Source: CALJFL01 sp039964455
GTDB lineage: Bacteria > Pseudomonadota > Gammaproteobacteria > Pseudomonadales > Halieaceae
NCBI GenBank assembly: GCA_039964455.1
Contig: JBDVXK010000010.1
Coordinates: 248,001-312,000 of the forward strand
Length of the DNA: 64,000 nt
Direction of reading: 5' to 3'
In this document: positions 53,598-61,751 of the stretch, one piece after another
Layout of the letters: each line of letters begins with the position of its first letter
How positions within the stretch are numbered: the stretch's first letter is position 1
Program-made: the position numbers and the translations under genes
The notes under the pieces: generated by a model
The model's input: the letters and a program-made list of their open reading frames with translations, nothing else
Database searches by the model: none
Told to the model about the DNA's origin: nothing

Positions 53598-54388
53598 GGT
53601 ACTGCCAAGTTAAATCGCTGATATTGGTAGAATCCGCGAATGAACACTTATAAGCGACATAGATTCCCTCCCGACATAATCAGCTATGCCGTTTGGCTCT
53701 ATTATCGCTTCAATCTCAGTCACCGCGATATCGAAGATCTACTCGCAGAACGAGGCATCACCGTCAGCCGCGAAGCGATCCGGCTTTGGTGTATCAAGTT
53801 CGGAGCCATTTATACCCGTCGCTTGAAGGGGAAACACCGAGGCTATGGTGACACATTCTACATTGACGAAGTCTTCGCCGGTGTGCCGGACCATTCAAAT
53901 CAATGGCAAGCAGCATTATCTTTGGAGAGCCGTAGACCAGGATGGGGGTGTGGTTGATGTTTACCTTCAGGCCAGACGTGACGGAGCAGCGGCTAAGCGG
54001 TTCTTTAGGCGTTTACTCAGATCACACGGCAGTGAACCGAGGAAGATAGTCACCGATAAACTACGCAGCTATGGCGTTGCACATCGGGAACTGATTCCCG
54101 AGGCGATCCACAGTACTCAACAGTATGAGAATAATCGGGCTGAGCAATCTCACGAGGCGAACAGGGTGAGAGAACGAGGGATGCGGAAGTTCAAATCAGT
54201 GAAGCAAGCACAGCGGGTTCTGGGTGCCCATGCAGCCGTTTCAAACCTCTTCAATCTTGGAAGGCATCTGATCGGGGCCAAACACTATCGTGATCTGAGG
54301 GTGAGTGCGTTCGCTGAATGGAGTAGGGCGGTTGCTTGAGACCCGAGGCTAAGTTCCTCTGATCTCAGAAAGTTAAATTGTCGGTACC
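53598..54388 (+). mobile_element. IS6-family insertion sequence, nearly complete
   Basis: The element is 791 bp. Left end GGTACTGCCAAGTTAAATCG and right end (reverse complement) GGTACCGACAATTTAACTTT are imperfect inverted repeats. It holds a single transposase gene, now frameshifted. No 8-bp target duplication is visible; the left flank is another IS end and the right flank begins with CCAATAAC. Confidence 0.8.
53640..54339 (+). pseudogene. IS6-family DDE transposase, frameshifted
   Basis: The two reading frames 53,640-53,957 and 53,845-54,339 join into one transposase of about 233 residues if a one-base shift near 53,900 is repaired. The first frame contains the N-terminal HTH (SHRDIEDLLAERGITVSREA) and the first catalytic Asp (TFYIDEVF). 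The second frame has the second Asp (IVTDKLRSYG) and the Glu region (NNRAEQSHEANRVRERGM). Intact IS6 proteins have NRAENSH; the Q for N is unusual. As it stands it is unlikely to make an active enzyme, unless translational frameshifting occurs. Confidence 0.8.
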
Positions 54389-54472
54389 CCAATAACCTCT
54401 GAGACCGGCGCCAACTTAACTGCGGTGCCGGAACTCTCGGGCCTTTTCTCAACCTTTCGTCGAAGCTGAGGC

Positions 54473-55672
54473 TTATCGCCGTGCGATCAGCCTCACCGGC
54501 ATGTCCTTGAAACCATGAATGATGTTGGAGCGGATATAGGTCGGCTCGCCGGTCATCTCTATGCCCTCAAAGTGGCGGAAGAATTCCTCGAAGAAGACGC
54601 GGGTTTCCATGCGGGCCAGATTGGCGCCCAGACACAGGTGAATGCCGTGGCCGAATGCCATGTGGGGATTGCTCTGCCTGGTGATATCGAATTCCATAGG
54701 GCGCTCAAATACAGACTCGTCGAAGTTGGCTGAACTGTACATCATCACCACCCGATCGCCTTCCGCTATGGCTTGTCCGTTGATCTGCGTGTCTGCCGTG
54801 GCGGTTCGGCGGAAGTAATGTAAAGGGCAGGTCCAGCGCAGCATTTCCTCAATGGCTACCGGTAACTGTTCTGGTGATGTTTCCAGCTGGCGGTACAGGT
54901 CCGGCTGTTTTATCAGTTCGTACATGCCGCTGCTGATCAATCCTCGCGTCGTTTCGTTGCCCGCTACGGTAATCTGTATGAACAGTGAAGCGAACTCCAT
55001 TTCAGACACCAGGTGTCCGTCGACCTCGGTATTGATAAGCAACGAGATCAGGTCGTCGCCACCCCTGTCCTTGCGCTCCACCGCCAGTTGATAGCCATAG
55101 CTGCCCATGTCGATGCTGGCCTGCTGCAGCTCTTCCTCGGTGCCGCCAAGGTCCGGGTCACCTGAAGAGGTCATCAGGTCGGACCACTTACGTATTTGTG
55201 GCCACATGTCGCTGGGTATATCCAACAGCGAGCCGATCACCGCTGTGGGCAGGTCGCCGGCGAGGCTATCCACGAAATTGACCTCTCCATCATTGAGTGC
55301 CGCCTGCATAATATCGCGGGTAATGGCTCGTACCCGGGGCTCCAGTTCCGCAAGCATGCGCGAGGTAAACCGGGTGATGACGGCCCGGCGTATGGGGCCG
55401 TGGTTGGGCGGGTCCATACCCAGTAGTTGGCCCTGTGCCATCGCCAGTGTTTCGGGTGGCAGATCATCGACCATCACAAAGCCGCGCTGGGCCGAAAACG
55501 TCTTGAAATCGCGAGACACCTGCATAACATCCGCGTGCCTGCTGAGTACCCAGTAACCATGGCCGGCAGGATGCTCGTGCCAGTAGACAGGCGCGTTGTT
55601 GCGAAGCCAGGCGAACTGCTCGTGGGGAATGCCCGAGGTATAGGCCTCGGGGCTGTAAACATCAATGCCCAT
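54473..55672 (-). CDS. Cytochrome P450 (CYP124/125/142-like)
   Basis: 399 residues from ATG 55672 (the frame extends to 55720, but that would overlap the upstream gene). I-helix TVAGNETTRGLIS, ExxR EEMLRW and haem loop FGHGIHLCLGANLARMETR. Block LGMDPPNHGPIRR and TCPLHYFRRTA are typical of the actinobacterial steroid- and lipid-oxidising CYP124/125 groups. It lies two bases behind the cupin dioxygenase stop, so the two are cotranscribed and perhaps act on the same substrate. Confidence 0.9.
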   Translation of the reverse strand: MGIDVYSPEAYTSGIPHEQFAWLRNNAPVYWHEHPAGHGYWVLSRHADVMQVSRDFKTFSAQRGFVMVDDLPPETLAMAQGQLLGMDPPNHGPIRRAVITRFTSRMLAELEPRVRAITRDIMQAALNDGEVNFVDSLAGDLPTAVIGSLLDIPSDMWPQIRKWSDLMTSSGDPDLGGTEEELQQASIDMGSYGYQLAVERKDRGGDDLISLLINTEVDGHLVSEMEFASLFIQITVAGNETTRGLISSGMYELIKQPDLYRQLETSPEQLPVAIEEMLRWTCPLHYFRRTATADTQINGQAIAEGDRVVMMYSSANFDESVFERPMEFDITRQSNPHMAFGHGIHLCLGANLARMETRVFFEEFFRHFEGIEMTGEPTYIRSNIIHGFKDMPVRLIARR

Positions 55673-55674
55673 GC

Positions 55675-56121
55675 TCACTCCACCAGCACGTTGGGTCGTG
55701 ATAGTCCCTCGGCCTCGCACATGGCGTAGTAAAATTCCAGAGTCATGAGTCCGTCTACCACCGAGGTAATATTGCCCTGGTCATCCAGATTGATGTTCGA
55801 GCCATACATCTGGAACCATACGCGGGTTTCATCTTCGATGCATTGCAGTGTGTGCTCTGACCCTGAGGGCTCGTAGAGGAAAGAGCCCGCACGGTTAACG
55901 TAGTCGTACTCCTTATATTTCCAGGCGCCCGAGGTGGTGTAGCCCCAGACGGGGCCGGTGTGACGGTGCTTCTCCACCTCGTAGCCAGCCTGGAAAATAT
56001 TCTCGATGATCCACAGGCCTTCTCCCTTTTTCACCTGCAGTACTTTCAATTTGCTGCCATCGCCGATATCGATGAAGGGAAGATCGTTGTTGCCAAAATG
56101 TATGGCTTGTTGAGTGCTCAT
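55675..56121 (-). CDS. Cupin dioxygenase, 2,4'-dihydroxyacetophenone dioxygenase-like
   Basis: 148 residues from ATG 56121 (GAAGGAAATAACACT upstream). The cupin motif 1 has EKHRHTGPVWGY (about residues 48-59) and motif 2 EPSGSEHTL (about residue 83), giving the three His and a Glu that bind iron in DAD-type enzymes. DAD cleaves a C-C bond in an acylphenone side chain. It is first in an operon with the P450, which supports joint side-chain oxidation of an aryl ketone or similar compound. Confidence 0.8.
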   Translation of the reverse strand: MSTQQAIHFGNNDLPFIDIGDGSKLKVLQVKKGEGLWIIENIFQAGYEVEKHRHTGPVWGYTTSGAWKYKEYDYVNRAGSFLYEPSGSEHTLQCIEDETRVWFQMYGSNINLDDQGNITSVVDGLMTLEFYYAMCEAEGLSRPNVLVE

Positions 56122-56219
56122 AGTGTTATTTCCTTCTGTTCTCGTATCCAGCGCCGGCCCGCCGGGTGGCTGAAAATATAGTAAACTTCGCAGATCGTCA
56201 AACACAGGATATTGGATAA

Positions 56220-56339
56220 ATGGAAGTGATCATAGATTGGTTGCCACGGTTAGGGGCTATTCTGACAATCGTCCTTGGACTCGTTGGTTTTTTTAAACCG
56301 CGTCTCATCACTGAGGCCCAGCAGGTTCTGACAACTTAA
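56220..56339 (+). pseudogene. Membrane protein gene cut by an IS end
   Basis: ATG 56220 starts a credible N-terminus (EVIIDWLPRLGAILTIVLGL) with one membrane helix. After FFKPRLITEAQQ the sequence passes into an IS end (VLTT-stop in TTCTGACAACTTAAC). A longer original protein has lost the rest. Confidence 0.5.
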
Positions 56340-56398
56340 CTTTTCGAGATCTGAGTAATTGGGGCCCTGGTCTCAAGCAACCGCCCTACCCCATTTAC
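56326..56398 (-). mobile_element. Inverted right-end remnant of the IS6 element
   Basis: CTGACAACTTAACTTTTCGAG, the tract GGTCTCAAGCAACCGCCCTA and the C-terminal codons of the transposase (RAVA-stop) match the reverse complement of 54,315-54,388. The remnant ends where the PIN toxin frame begins. Confidence 0.7.
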
Positions 56399-56399
56399 C

Positions 56400-56792
56400 A
56401 TGATTAGTGCCTTGATTGGGAAGCGAGGCGCTAGTCGTGAGGTAATCAGGCGATGCCTCTCAGGCGGTTATCTGCCGCTGATTAGCAATCCGCTATTTCA
56501 GGAATATGAGGATGTCAGTTCCCGTAAACGAGTCAAAGAGGCTTGTCCACTTGGTGCGAAGGAGATTCGGGATCTTCTGAATGCCTTTTATAGTGTGTGT
56601 AGTTGGGTGCCCATATATTATCTTTGGCGCCCAAACCTGAAAGATGAAGACGACAACTTCCTGATTGAGTTGGCGCTGGCAGGAAACTGTCGGACCATAG
56701 TGACTAACAATGTCAAAGACCTTGAGGCGGCAGAGCTGAAATTTGAAGATTTGCGAATATTAACGCCACAGCAGATATTGAGAGGTGAATGA
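56400..56792 (+). CDS. PIN-domain toxin, N-terminus truncated by IS remnant
   Basis: 130 residues starting MISALIGKRGASREVI. A full PIN toxin begins about eight residues earlier with xxxxxDTNV; that first acidic residue, part of the Mg2+ site of the RNase, has been replaced by IS-end DNA. The later acidic residues are intact (LKDEDDNFLIELALAG, about residue 83, and TNNVKDLE). The toxin is therefore probably inactive. It overlaps the antitoxin gene, with the toxin first, as in the PIN_3 subgroup. Confidence 0.75.
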   Translation: MISALIGKRGASREVIRRCLSGGYLPLISNPLFQEYEDVSSRKRVKEACPLGAKEIRDLLNAFYSVCSWVPIYYLWRPNLKDEDDNFLIELALAGNCRTIVTNNVKDLEAAELKFEDLRILTPQQILRGE

Positions 56793-56793
56793 G

Positions 56794-57018
56794 ATGGGTA
56801 CACTGACAGTACGGCTACCAGATGACAAACATGATCGTTTGAAGTCATTGGCTGCGCATAGAAAAGTGAGCATCAACAAACTGATGGAAGAGCTATCAAC
56901 TCAGGCTTTGGCTGAGTTCGACAGTGAGGTCCGGTTCCGGGCGTTTGCGTCAGTGGGTAAGACCAAAAAGGGCGTTGACCTGTTGGATAAGCTAGACCGA
57001 CATTTCAGCAGTAAATAG
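56794..57018 (+). CDS. Ribbon-helix-helix antitoxin
   Basis: 74 residues from ATG 56794 (GTG 56785 is possible). TLTVRLPDDKHDRLKSLAAH forms the RHH strand and first helix, and the rest is a charged C-terminal tail expected to bind the toxin. It starts two bases past the PIN toxin stop. The protein seems intact, so it can still bind DNA even though the toxin lost its N-terminus. Confidence 0.8.
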   Translation: MGTLTVRLPDDKHDRLKSLAAHRKVSINKLMEELSTQALAEFDSEVRFRAFASVGKTKKGVDLLDKLDRHFSSK

Positions 57019-57088
57019 AAGGCGAAGCTGTTTGTACAAAACAGTAATTCCAGAAGCAACCGCCAGCTGAAATAGCCCTCCGAGCGGG

Positions 57089-57245
57089 TACTGACAAGTT
57101 AACTCGCGGTCATGGGCTGGGGCTACACAAATAGGGCTGATGTAACCAGAAATGCGTCATTAGCCCCCACTTTCGGCTTGATATGTCAGGATTTTTCCGT
57201 TGTGATTCCCACTGTTTGAGCAAAAATAAGTTAACTTGTCAGTAC
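57089..57245. mobile_element. 157-bp MITE, copy B
   Basis: TACTGACAAGTTAACTC on the left and AGTTAACTTGTCAGTA on the right are inverted. Interior blocks GGCTACACAAAT, CATGGGCTG and GAGCAAAAATA are shared with copy A, and the length is identical. The middle has diverged, including the inner hairpin (AGGGCT/AGCCC here). Lies between the antitoxin and outer-membrane genes. Confidence 0.8.
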
Positions 57246-57253
57246 TAGCTAGA

Positions 57254-58318
57254 TTACAACGCGGTACTGAAAGACAGGCCGATTGTGTAATCTTCTCCGG
57301 ATTGCGGGCCATTCAAGTCTCTGTATAGCGGTATGCTGTACATCAATTCGATATGCTGGCCCTTCTTTATAACAGGTATTCGAACACCGAATTTAAAATC
57401 AATCTGTTGTCCACCAAATCGATCGGGATCGACCACCGGTGCGGGATAAGGGAAGGGACCGGGAACCTCTAAGTCTTCATCCATTCCGCTGATCTTATCG
57501 CTATACCAATAAGACAATTGAGCAGACGGTTGAAGCCATTCAAAAGTGGTTAATCGAGCCCAGCTAGAAAATGAAAAATTGTTACCCAGAGTATAGCCTC
57601 TATCGTTCTCTCCAAAGCGCAATTTACCCCTTAAGTCGACGCCCCAATCGTAACTTGTTGCCTTTTGTCCGAATGAGACGAAGGCCGGTATATCATAGGT
57701 TCCTGAGCCCAACTGCATTGTGTATGGCAACTGTTGGTCGCCTGGCGCTCTGGGCGTATCCCCTTTCTCATCTATAGAACCGGTTGGAATACTGATACCC
57801 ATTCCAGTTCGCCAGTTGCCCGAAACTGTGCGGCCAAACGTATGAGCGCCCATAACGGTGATGTCACCGATGCCGTCGGACTCAATCTCAAACTGGTCAT
57901 ACCCGGTAACGATACTTATATGGTCAGTACTTTGCTTGATGTAAGGAGCGACAATGCTCAGCGATATATTCTCGTTTAAGTTATAACCAATGCGCAGAGC
58001 ATGTACTTCCTGATGAATTTTGGTGGGTACCACTGGATAATTCTTTTCTGTACGCGGCTCTTCACCGGGTGTCCACAGAACATCTTGAATTGAAACCTTT
58101 GAGCTTCCATCGTAATAATCTTTAAAGCTCGACTTCTGGAAACTATATGAAAAACTCCATTTCTGATGAAGCTTCTTACCGTTATAATCGGTGGCGTCGA
58201 CCTTAACTGCAAATAGCTCCTCAATACTTAGGTCAAGAAGATCCGCGGGTACTGTTTGCCCATATGAAAACCTCGCAATACATAACGAAACCAAGCCCAG
58301 ATATATATTTTTCTTCAC
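57254..58318 (-). CDS. Outer-membrane beta-barrel-type protein, YfiR operon
   Basis: 354 residues with a signal peptide (KKNIYLGLVSLCIARFSYG). Residues about 25-37 (DLLDLSIEELFAV) look like the start of a TonB-dependent plug. The rest has the alternating aromatic pattern of a beta-barrel and ends in an aromatic-poor TAL tail, typical of MetA/transporter-like outer-membrane proteins. GTG 58318 lies inside a triple CACCCTCT repeat. It is third in an operon behind the hybrid kinase (30 bp). Confidence 0.7.
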   Translation of the reverse strand: MKKNIYLGLVSLCIARFSYGQTVPADLLDLSIEELFAVKVDATDYNGKKLHQKWSFSYSFQKSSFKDYYDGSSKVSIQDVLWTPGEEPRTEKNYPVVPTKIHQEVHALRIGYNLNENISLSIVAPYIKQSTDHISIVTGYDQFEIESDGIGDITVMGAHTFGRTVSGNWRTGMGISIPTGSIDEKGDTPRAPGDQQLPYTMQLGSGTYDIPAFVSFGQKATSYDWGVDLRGKLRFGENDRGYTLGNNFSFSSWARLTTFEWLQPSAQLSYWYSDKISGMDEDLEVPGPFPYPAPVVDPDRFGGQQIDFKFGVRIPVIKKGQHIELMYSIPLYRDLNGPQSGEDYTIGLSFSTAL

Positions 58319-58339
58319 CCTCTCACCCTCTCACCCTCT
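58316..58339. repeat. Tandem octamer at the start of the outer-membrane gene
   Basis: Three perfect CACCCTCT units (AGAGGGTG on the coding strand). Each unit carries a GTG and a GAGGGTGA ribosome-site-like core, so the start codon and its ribosome site are both inside the array. Confidence 0.8.
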
Positions 58340-58348
58340 AATCATTTA

Positions 58349-60349
58349 TCAATTATTACTGACCCTATTAGGCAGCCACTTTTCTAACATCGCCAGAAGG
58401 TCATCACCCCGAAGGGGCTTACTCAAGTAGTCGTCCATCCCCTCGTTTAAAAACTCTTGCTTATCGCCTTCTAGTGCATAAGCAGTTAGCGCGATTATCG
58501 GCATCTTCTTTGCGTGGGAGTCCCGGTCTATCAGCGCATTTATTTTTCGTGTGGCCTGCACGCCATCCATGCCTGGCATCTGTATGTCCATCAGAATCAA
58601 GTCGTAGCTCTTGTCCGTTCGGACAGTCTCAACTGCGTCAAAACCGTCGGATACGGTGGTAACATGCACGCCATAGTTGGACAGCATAGTGGAGACAATA
58701 AATTGGTTTACCTGGCTATCTTCGGCAAGCAGTACCTTGATATCGAATTGCGGATAGTCGGAATCGTTGTCTAGTGTTCCGTCGATAGGCGCCGCCCTGA
58801 GCGGTTCTTGGTTTACAACTTCGGCAGACCTAAATGGCTTATCAATCAACTCGCGCTCTGCGATTACTAGTGGAATTTTGCACCAGAAAATAGTTCCGCG
58901 GCCCTCGGTGCTGCTAAAGCCAACCTCGCCCTCCATTAGTTTGGCCAATCGATGGACAATGGCAAGGCCAAGCCCTGCTCCGGCAAACCTTTTTGTTCTC
59001 TCGGGATCACCTTGAATAAACGCGTCGAAAATAATGCCTTGCATCTCGTCTGGGATGCCGATGCCTGTGTCAGCCACTGTGAACTCGACAAGCTTGTTGC
59101 CGGTATGTCCTGCGACTTCCTTCACGTTCATCTCGACTGATCCAGCTAGGGTATATTTGAATGCATTGCCGAGAATATTTATTAGAATCTGGCGCAATCT
59201 TATCTCGTCAAATACCAGTGAGTCGGGTATATCGGCACTAATATCAATTCGAAAGTCCAGATCTTTTCTATCAGCTTCCAAGGTGAAGAAATTGCCGATT
59301 TCCTTGACTAGTAATCTCAAGCTGTTTGGGGTCGAATCAATAGATAGTTTGCCCGCATCAATCTTCGAAACGTCGAGTATGTCATCTATTAACCTCAGTA
59401 ACAGGTCTGCAGACGTACCTATAGTTTGTACAAGGTTTTTTCCTAGCGTTGTGAGGTTTTGTTGCTGAAGCAGTTCCACTGCACCGATAACACCATTCAT
59501 TGGAGTGCGTATTTCGTGGCTCATATTCGCGAGGAAATCTGATTTTGCACGTGTCGATTGCTCCGCTTCCTCGCGGGCGAGCGTTAGCTCAGTAAAGGTC
59601 TCTTTAAGCGTTCTATCATGATCTTGAATGGCTACCAGCATTTTATTAAAAGATTGCGCAACCAAGCCGATTTCGTTGTCGGAGTCGATATTTGTACGGA
59701 GTGAGTAGTTGCGTTCCTCGGTAATGACGTTCATCGTTTCGCTTAGCTCTGTAAGCGGACGCGCAATCATTCTCTTGAGTCTTTTTGCGATGCAGAAGGC
59801 GAGCATCAACACGATAATGAAAATGATAAGAGAATCTAGGGCCAATCTCCCCATGGATCTGTAGATAAACTCCAAAGTTTTGAATAGCTGTACAGAGCCG
59901 ACGTAGTCTCCTCCAATGTATATTGGTGTTGAAACCAAAACCCCTTCGAATGTCAGGTCAAAAATTTCGGAAGGCCCAATATTTGTATTAGACGGTTGTT
60001 TTTTTAGTGAGGCCAATATTTTCTGATGATTGGCCTTTTCACTCTCATAGCTTGAAAAAATCATACCGTTGGGTGTGATGATTCTTATCAATGCTAAGTC
60101 AGGTACAGTGCTGAACGTTTGGAGAATCTCGGCCGCCGAATTTTTGTCCTGGAAAGCGACCGACCCTCGGGTTGTTTGCGCAGCAACTCCAGCCATATTT
60201 TTGGCGACCCTGACCAAAGATTGTCTCTGTTCGAGAAACTCCAGAACTCCAAAAGCCAACAAACCGACAGATACTGCCAAGCTGGTAGTCAGCATGATGG
60301 CTGCTAGTATTTTTGAGCCTATGGACGACTGGGTAGAGCTAGCGATCAC
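58349..60349 (-). CDS. Hybrid sensor histidine kinase with CHASE8-like domain
   Basis: 666 residues. TM1 about 14-35; a periplasmic CHASE8-like domain to about 150; TM2 about 165-185; HAMP; HisKA with FLANMSHEIRTPMNG (phosphate-accepting His about 278); HATPase with NAFKYT, DTGIGIP and GAGLGLAIV; and a receiver domain with LAEDSQVN, LILMDIQMPGMDG (phosphoacceptor Asp about 588) and the TAYAL Thr. The CHASE8 input is shared with YfiN diguanylate cyclases, which YfiR inhibits. Start is a GTG overlapping the YfiR stop by four bases. Confidence 0.92.
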   Translation of the reverse strand: MIASSTQSSIGSKILAAIMLTTSLAVSVGLLAFGVLEFLEQRQSLVRVAKNMAGVAAQTTRGSVAFQDKNSAAEILQTFSTVPDLALIRIITPNGMIFSSYESEKANHQKILASLKKQPSNTNIGPSEIFDLTFEGVLVSTPIYIGGDYVGSVQLFKTLEFIYRSMGRLALDSLIIFIIVLMLAFCIAKRLKRMIARPLTELSETMNVITEERNYSLRTNIDSDNEIGLVAQSFNKMLVAIQDHDRTLKETFTELTLAREEAEQSTRAKSDFLANMSHEIRTPMNGVIGAVELLQQQNLTTLGKNLVQTIGTSADLLLRLIDDILDVSKIDAGKLSIDSTPNSLRLLVKEIGNFFTLEADRKDLDFRIDISADIPDSLVFDEIRLRQILINILGNAFKYTLAGSVEMNVKEVAGHTGNKLVEFTVADTGIGIPDEMQGIIFDAFIQGDPERTKRFAGAGLGLAIVHRLAKLMEGEVGFSSTEGRGTIFWCKIPLVIAERELIDKPFRSAEVVNQEPLRAAPIDGTLDNDSDYPQFDIKVLLAEDSQVNQFIVSTMLSNYGVHVTTVSDGFDAVETVRTDKSYDLILMDIQMPGMDGVQATRKINALIDRDSHAKKMPIIALTAYALEGDKQEFLNEGMDDYLSKPLRGDDLLAMLEKWLPNRVSNN

Positions 60350-60972
60350 GGGACCTCCTGCGCAGTGGAGGTGGATACCTGCTCGGTGAGTTGACGTAGT
60401 CTTGAGTCCACTTTGAAGCCACGGGCATTCATCACGGCATGATTCATGATTACCTTGATATTGGATCCGTCCAGGGCGAGTTCCATCATGCCACCAGCGG
60501 CTGCATAGCTTGGAATATCACTGACAACAAGAGTCTGTAGGCTATTTATGGGAGTGCTAATTTCGTCTATATGTTCTTTTGCTTTTTTTCCAACAAAAGC
60601 AAGGTCACAGTGCACATTCGTACCGGGATCTCTCAAAAAAGATATTTTTGCCTTACGCTGTTTCATGCGAGTACTGGCAAGAAGCGTTTCTATTGAATCT
60701 GCCACGGCGTCATCACTAAAAGAGCAAATAACATGTTTAGTGTTGTCGTTAGGCTGGGGCCATGAAATGAAGGCAGGGAAGTTGAGGATAAAGGCGGCTT
60801 TTAACTCGAAATCGGCATATCGAGTCTGATCTCCGTGAGTGTTTGATGTGTATCCACAAAAGAAAAGTGAAAAAAAGGATAGCGCAGATATTTTTAGTAG
60901 TTTGACGCGATAGTTAGTGGGTTGGGTGGATAGGTGACGGCCTTCCCCTGATTTTTCAGAACTTAATGGCAT
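60346..60972 (-). CDS. YfiR-family (DUF4154) periplasmic protein
   Basis: 208 residues, with an N-terminal hydrophobic segment about residues 27-45 (KISALSFFSLFFCGYT) as signal. FELKAAFILNFPAFISWP is the DUF4154 signature, and the C-terminus retains GGMMELALDGSNIKVIMNH. YfiR binds and inhibits CHASE8-containing partners in the periplasm; here the partner is the coupled hybrid kinase. It has only one or two of the Cys pairs that form the redox switch of Pseudomonas YfiR. First gene of the operon. Confidence 0.88.
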   Translation of the reverse strand: MPLSSEKSGEGRHLSTQPTNYRVKLLKISALSFFSLFFCGYTSNTHGDQTRYADFELKAAFILNFPAFISWPQPNDNTKHVICSFSDDAVADSIETLLASTRMKQRKAKISFLRDPGTNVHCDLAFVGKKAKEHIDEISTPINSLQTLVVSDIPSYAAAGGMMELALDGSNIKVIMNHAVMNARGFKVDSRLRQLTEQVSTSTAQEVP

Positions 60973-61751
60973 CGTTTGGCCTAACTGCCGCGCGTTTTGT
61001 TAGGCATTCGGTATCAATACCGTTGTCGTCTTTGGCAGGCCTGTTAAGAGGGTAGCCATGTTCAATGGATAGACAGGACATATTCCGTTGCGCCTCGATC
61101 TAGTTTTGCTAATGTGCAGGGAGAGCGAGTGGTTTAGGCTCGCGGCTCTCATGGTTTCGTGTACGGGTATGAAGGCTCGCACTACGATAAGTGGATATTT
61201 ATGGTTGCCAAAGATCATGCAATAACCACGCCTACTAGAATGGCTTGCATTATGAAACTGGCGAGATAAAGGCAAATCAACCGCGTATTGCATCTATCAA
61301 ATTGAAGGGGCTGTATTTTTGCAATCGATTAAACTTTTTAAATCAGTAGTTTATGTCGAAAATGTCGGCCTGACTTGATCCAGAGTTTGATGGGGAATGT
61401 AGTGTACTGAAAATGCCGGTGTTCAGGAGTCAGGCGTGCAGTGCCCGGGTCTGTGAGGCAGGTTTGGTCGGCTGCTATGAGGCGGCCGCTATATGAAATG
61501 CAATATGCAAGGCAAAATGCTACGTAGACTGCGCATGCTAAGTTAAGTATAGGGCGTATTAACGGCCTATTGAAAGTAGACACCCTCGCTGATTCTATCG
61601 ACTGGGCTTGCTGATCTGTCGAAGTTCCCGCCTATTTACCCGAAAATTCTGGTCGCGGTGTTGAGCATGCCATTCATTACCGTTCAATGCTGAACGGGAG
61701 CACGCAACAGCTCATGCCATGCGGTTTTCACTGGCTTCCTTGCTGATTGAG
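60973..61751. other. Long intergenic stretch, no gene recognised
   Basis: About 780 bp upstream of the YfiR gene. Frames at 61,000-61,293 and 61,338-61,583 (minus strand) lack ribosome sites and familiar sequence. CCGTTCA/TGAACGG (61,680-61,697) is a perfect seven-base hairpin with a four-base loop. The YfiR operon promoter should lie near 61,000. Confidence 0.4.

Noticed and set aside
61000..61583. Two minus-strand frames of 97 and 81 codons upstream of the YfiR gene
   Set aside because: No ribosome sites or recognisable domains; composition is like random translation.
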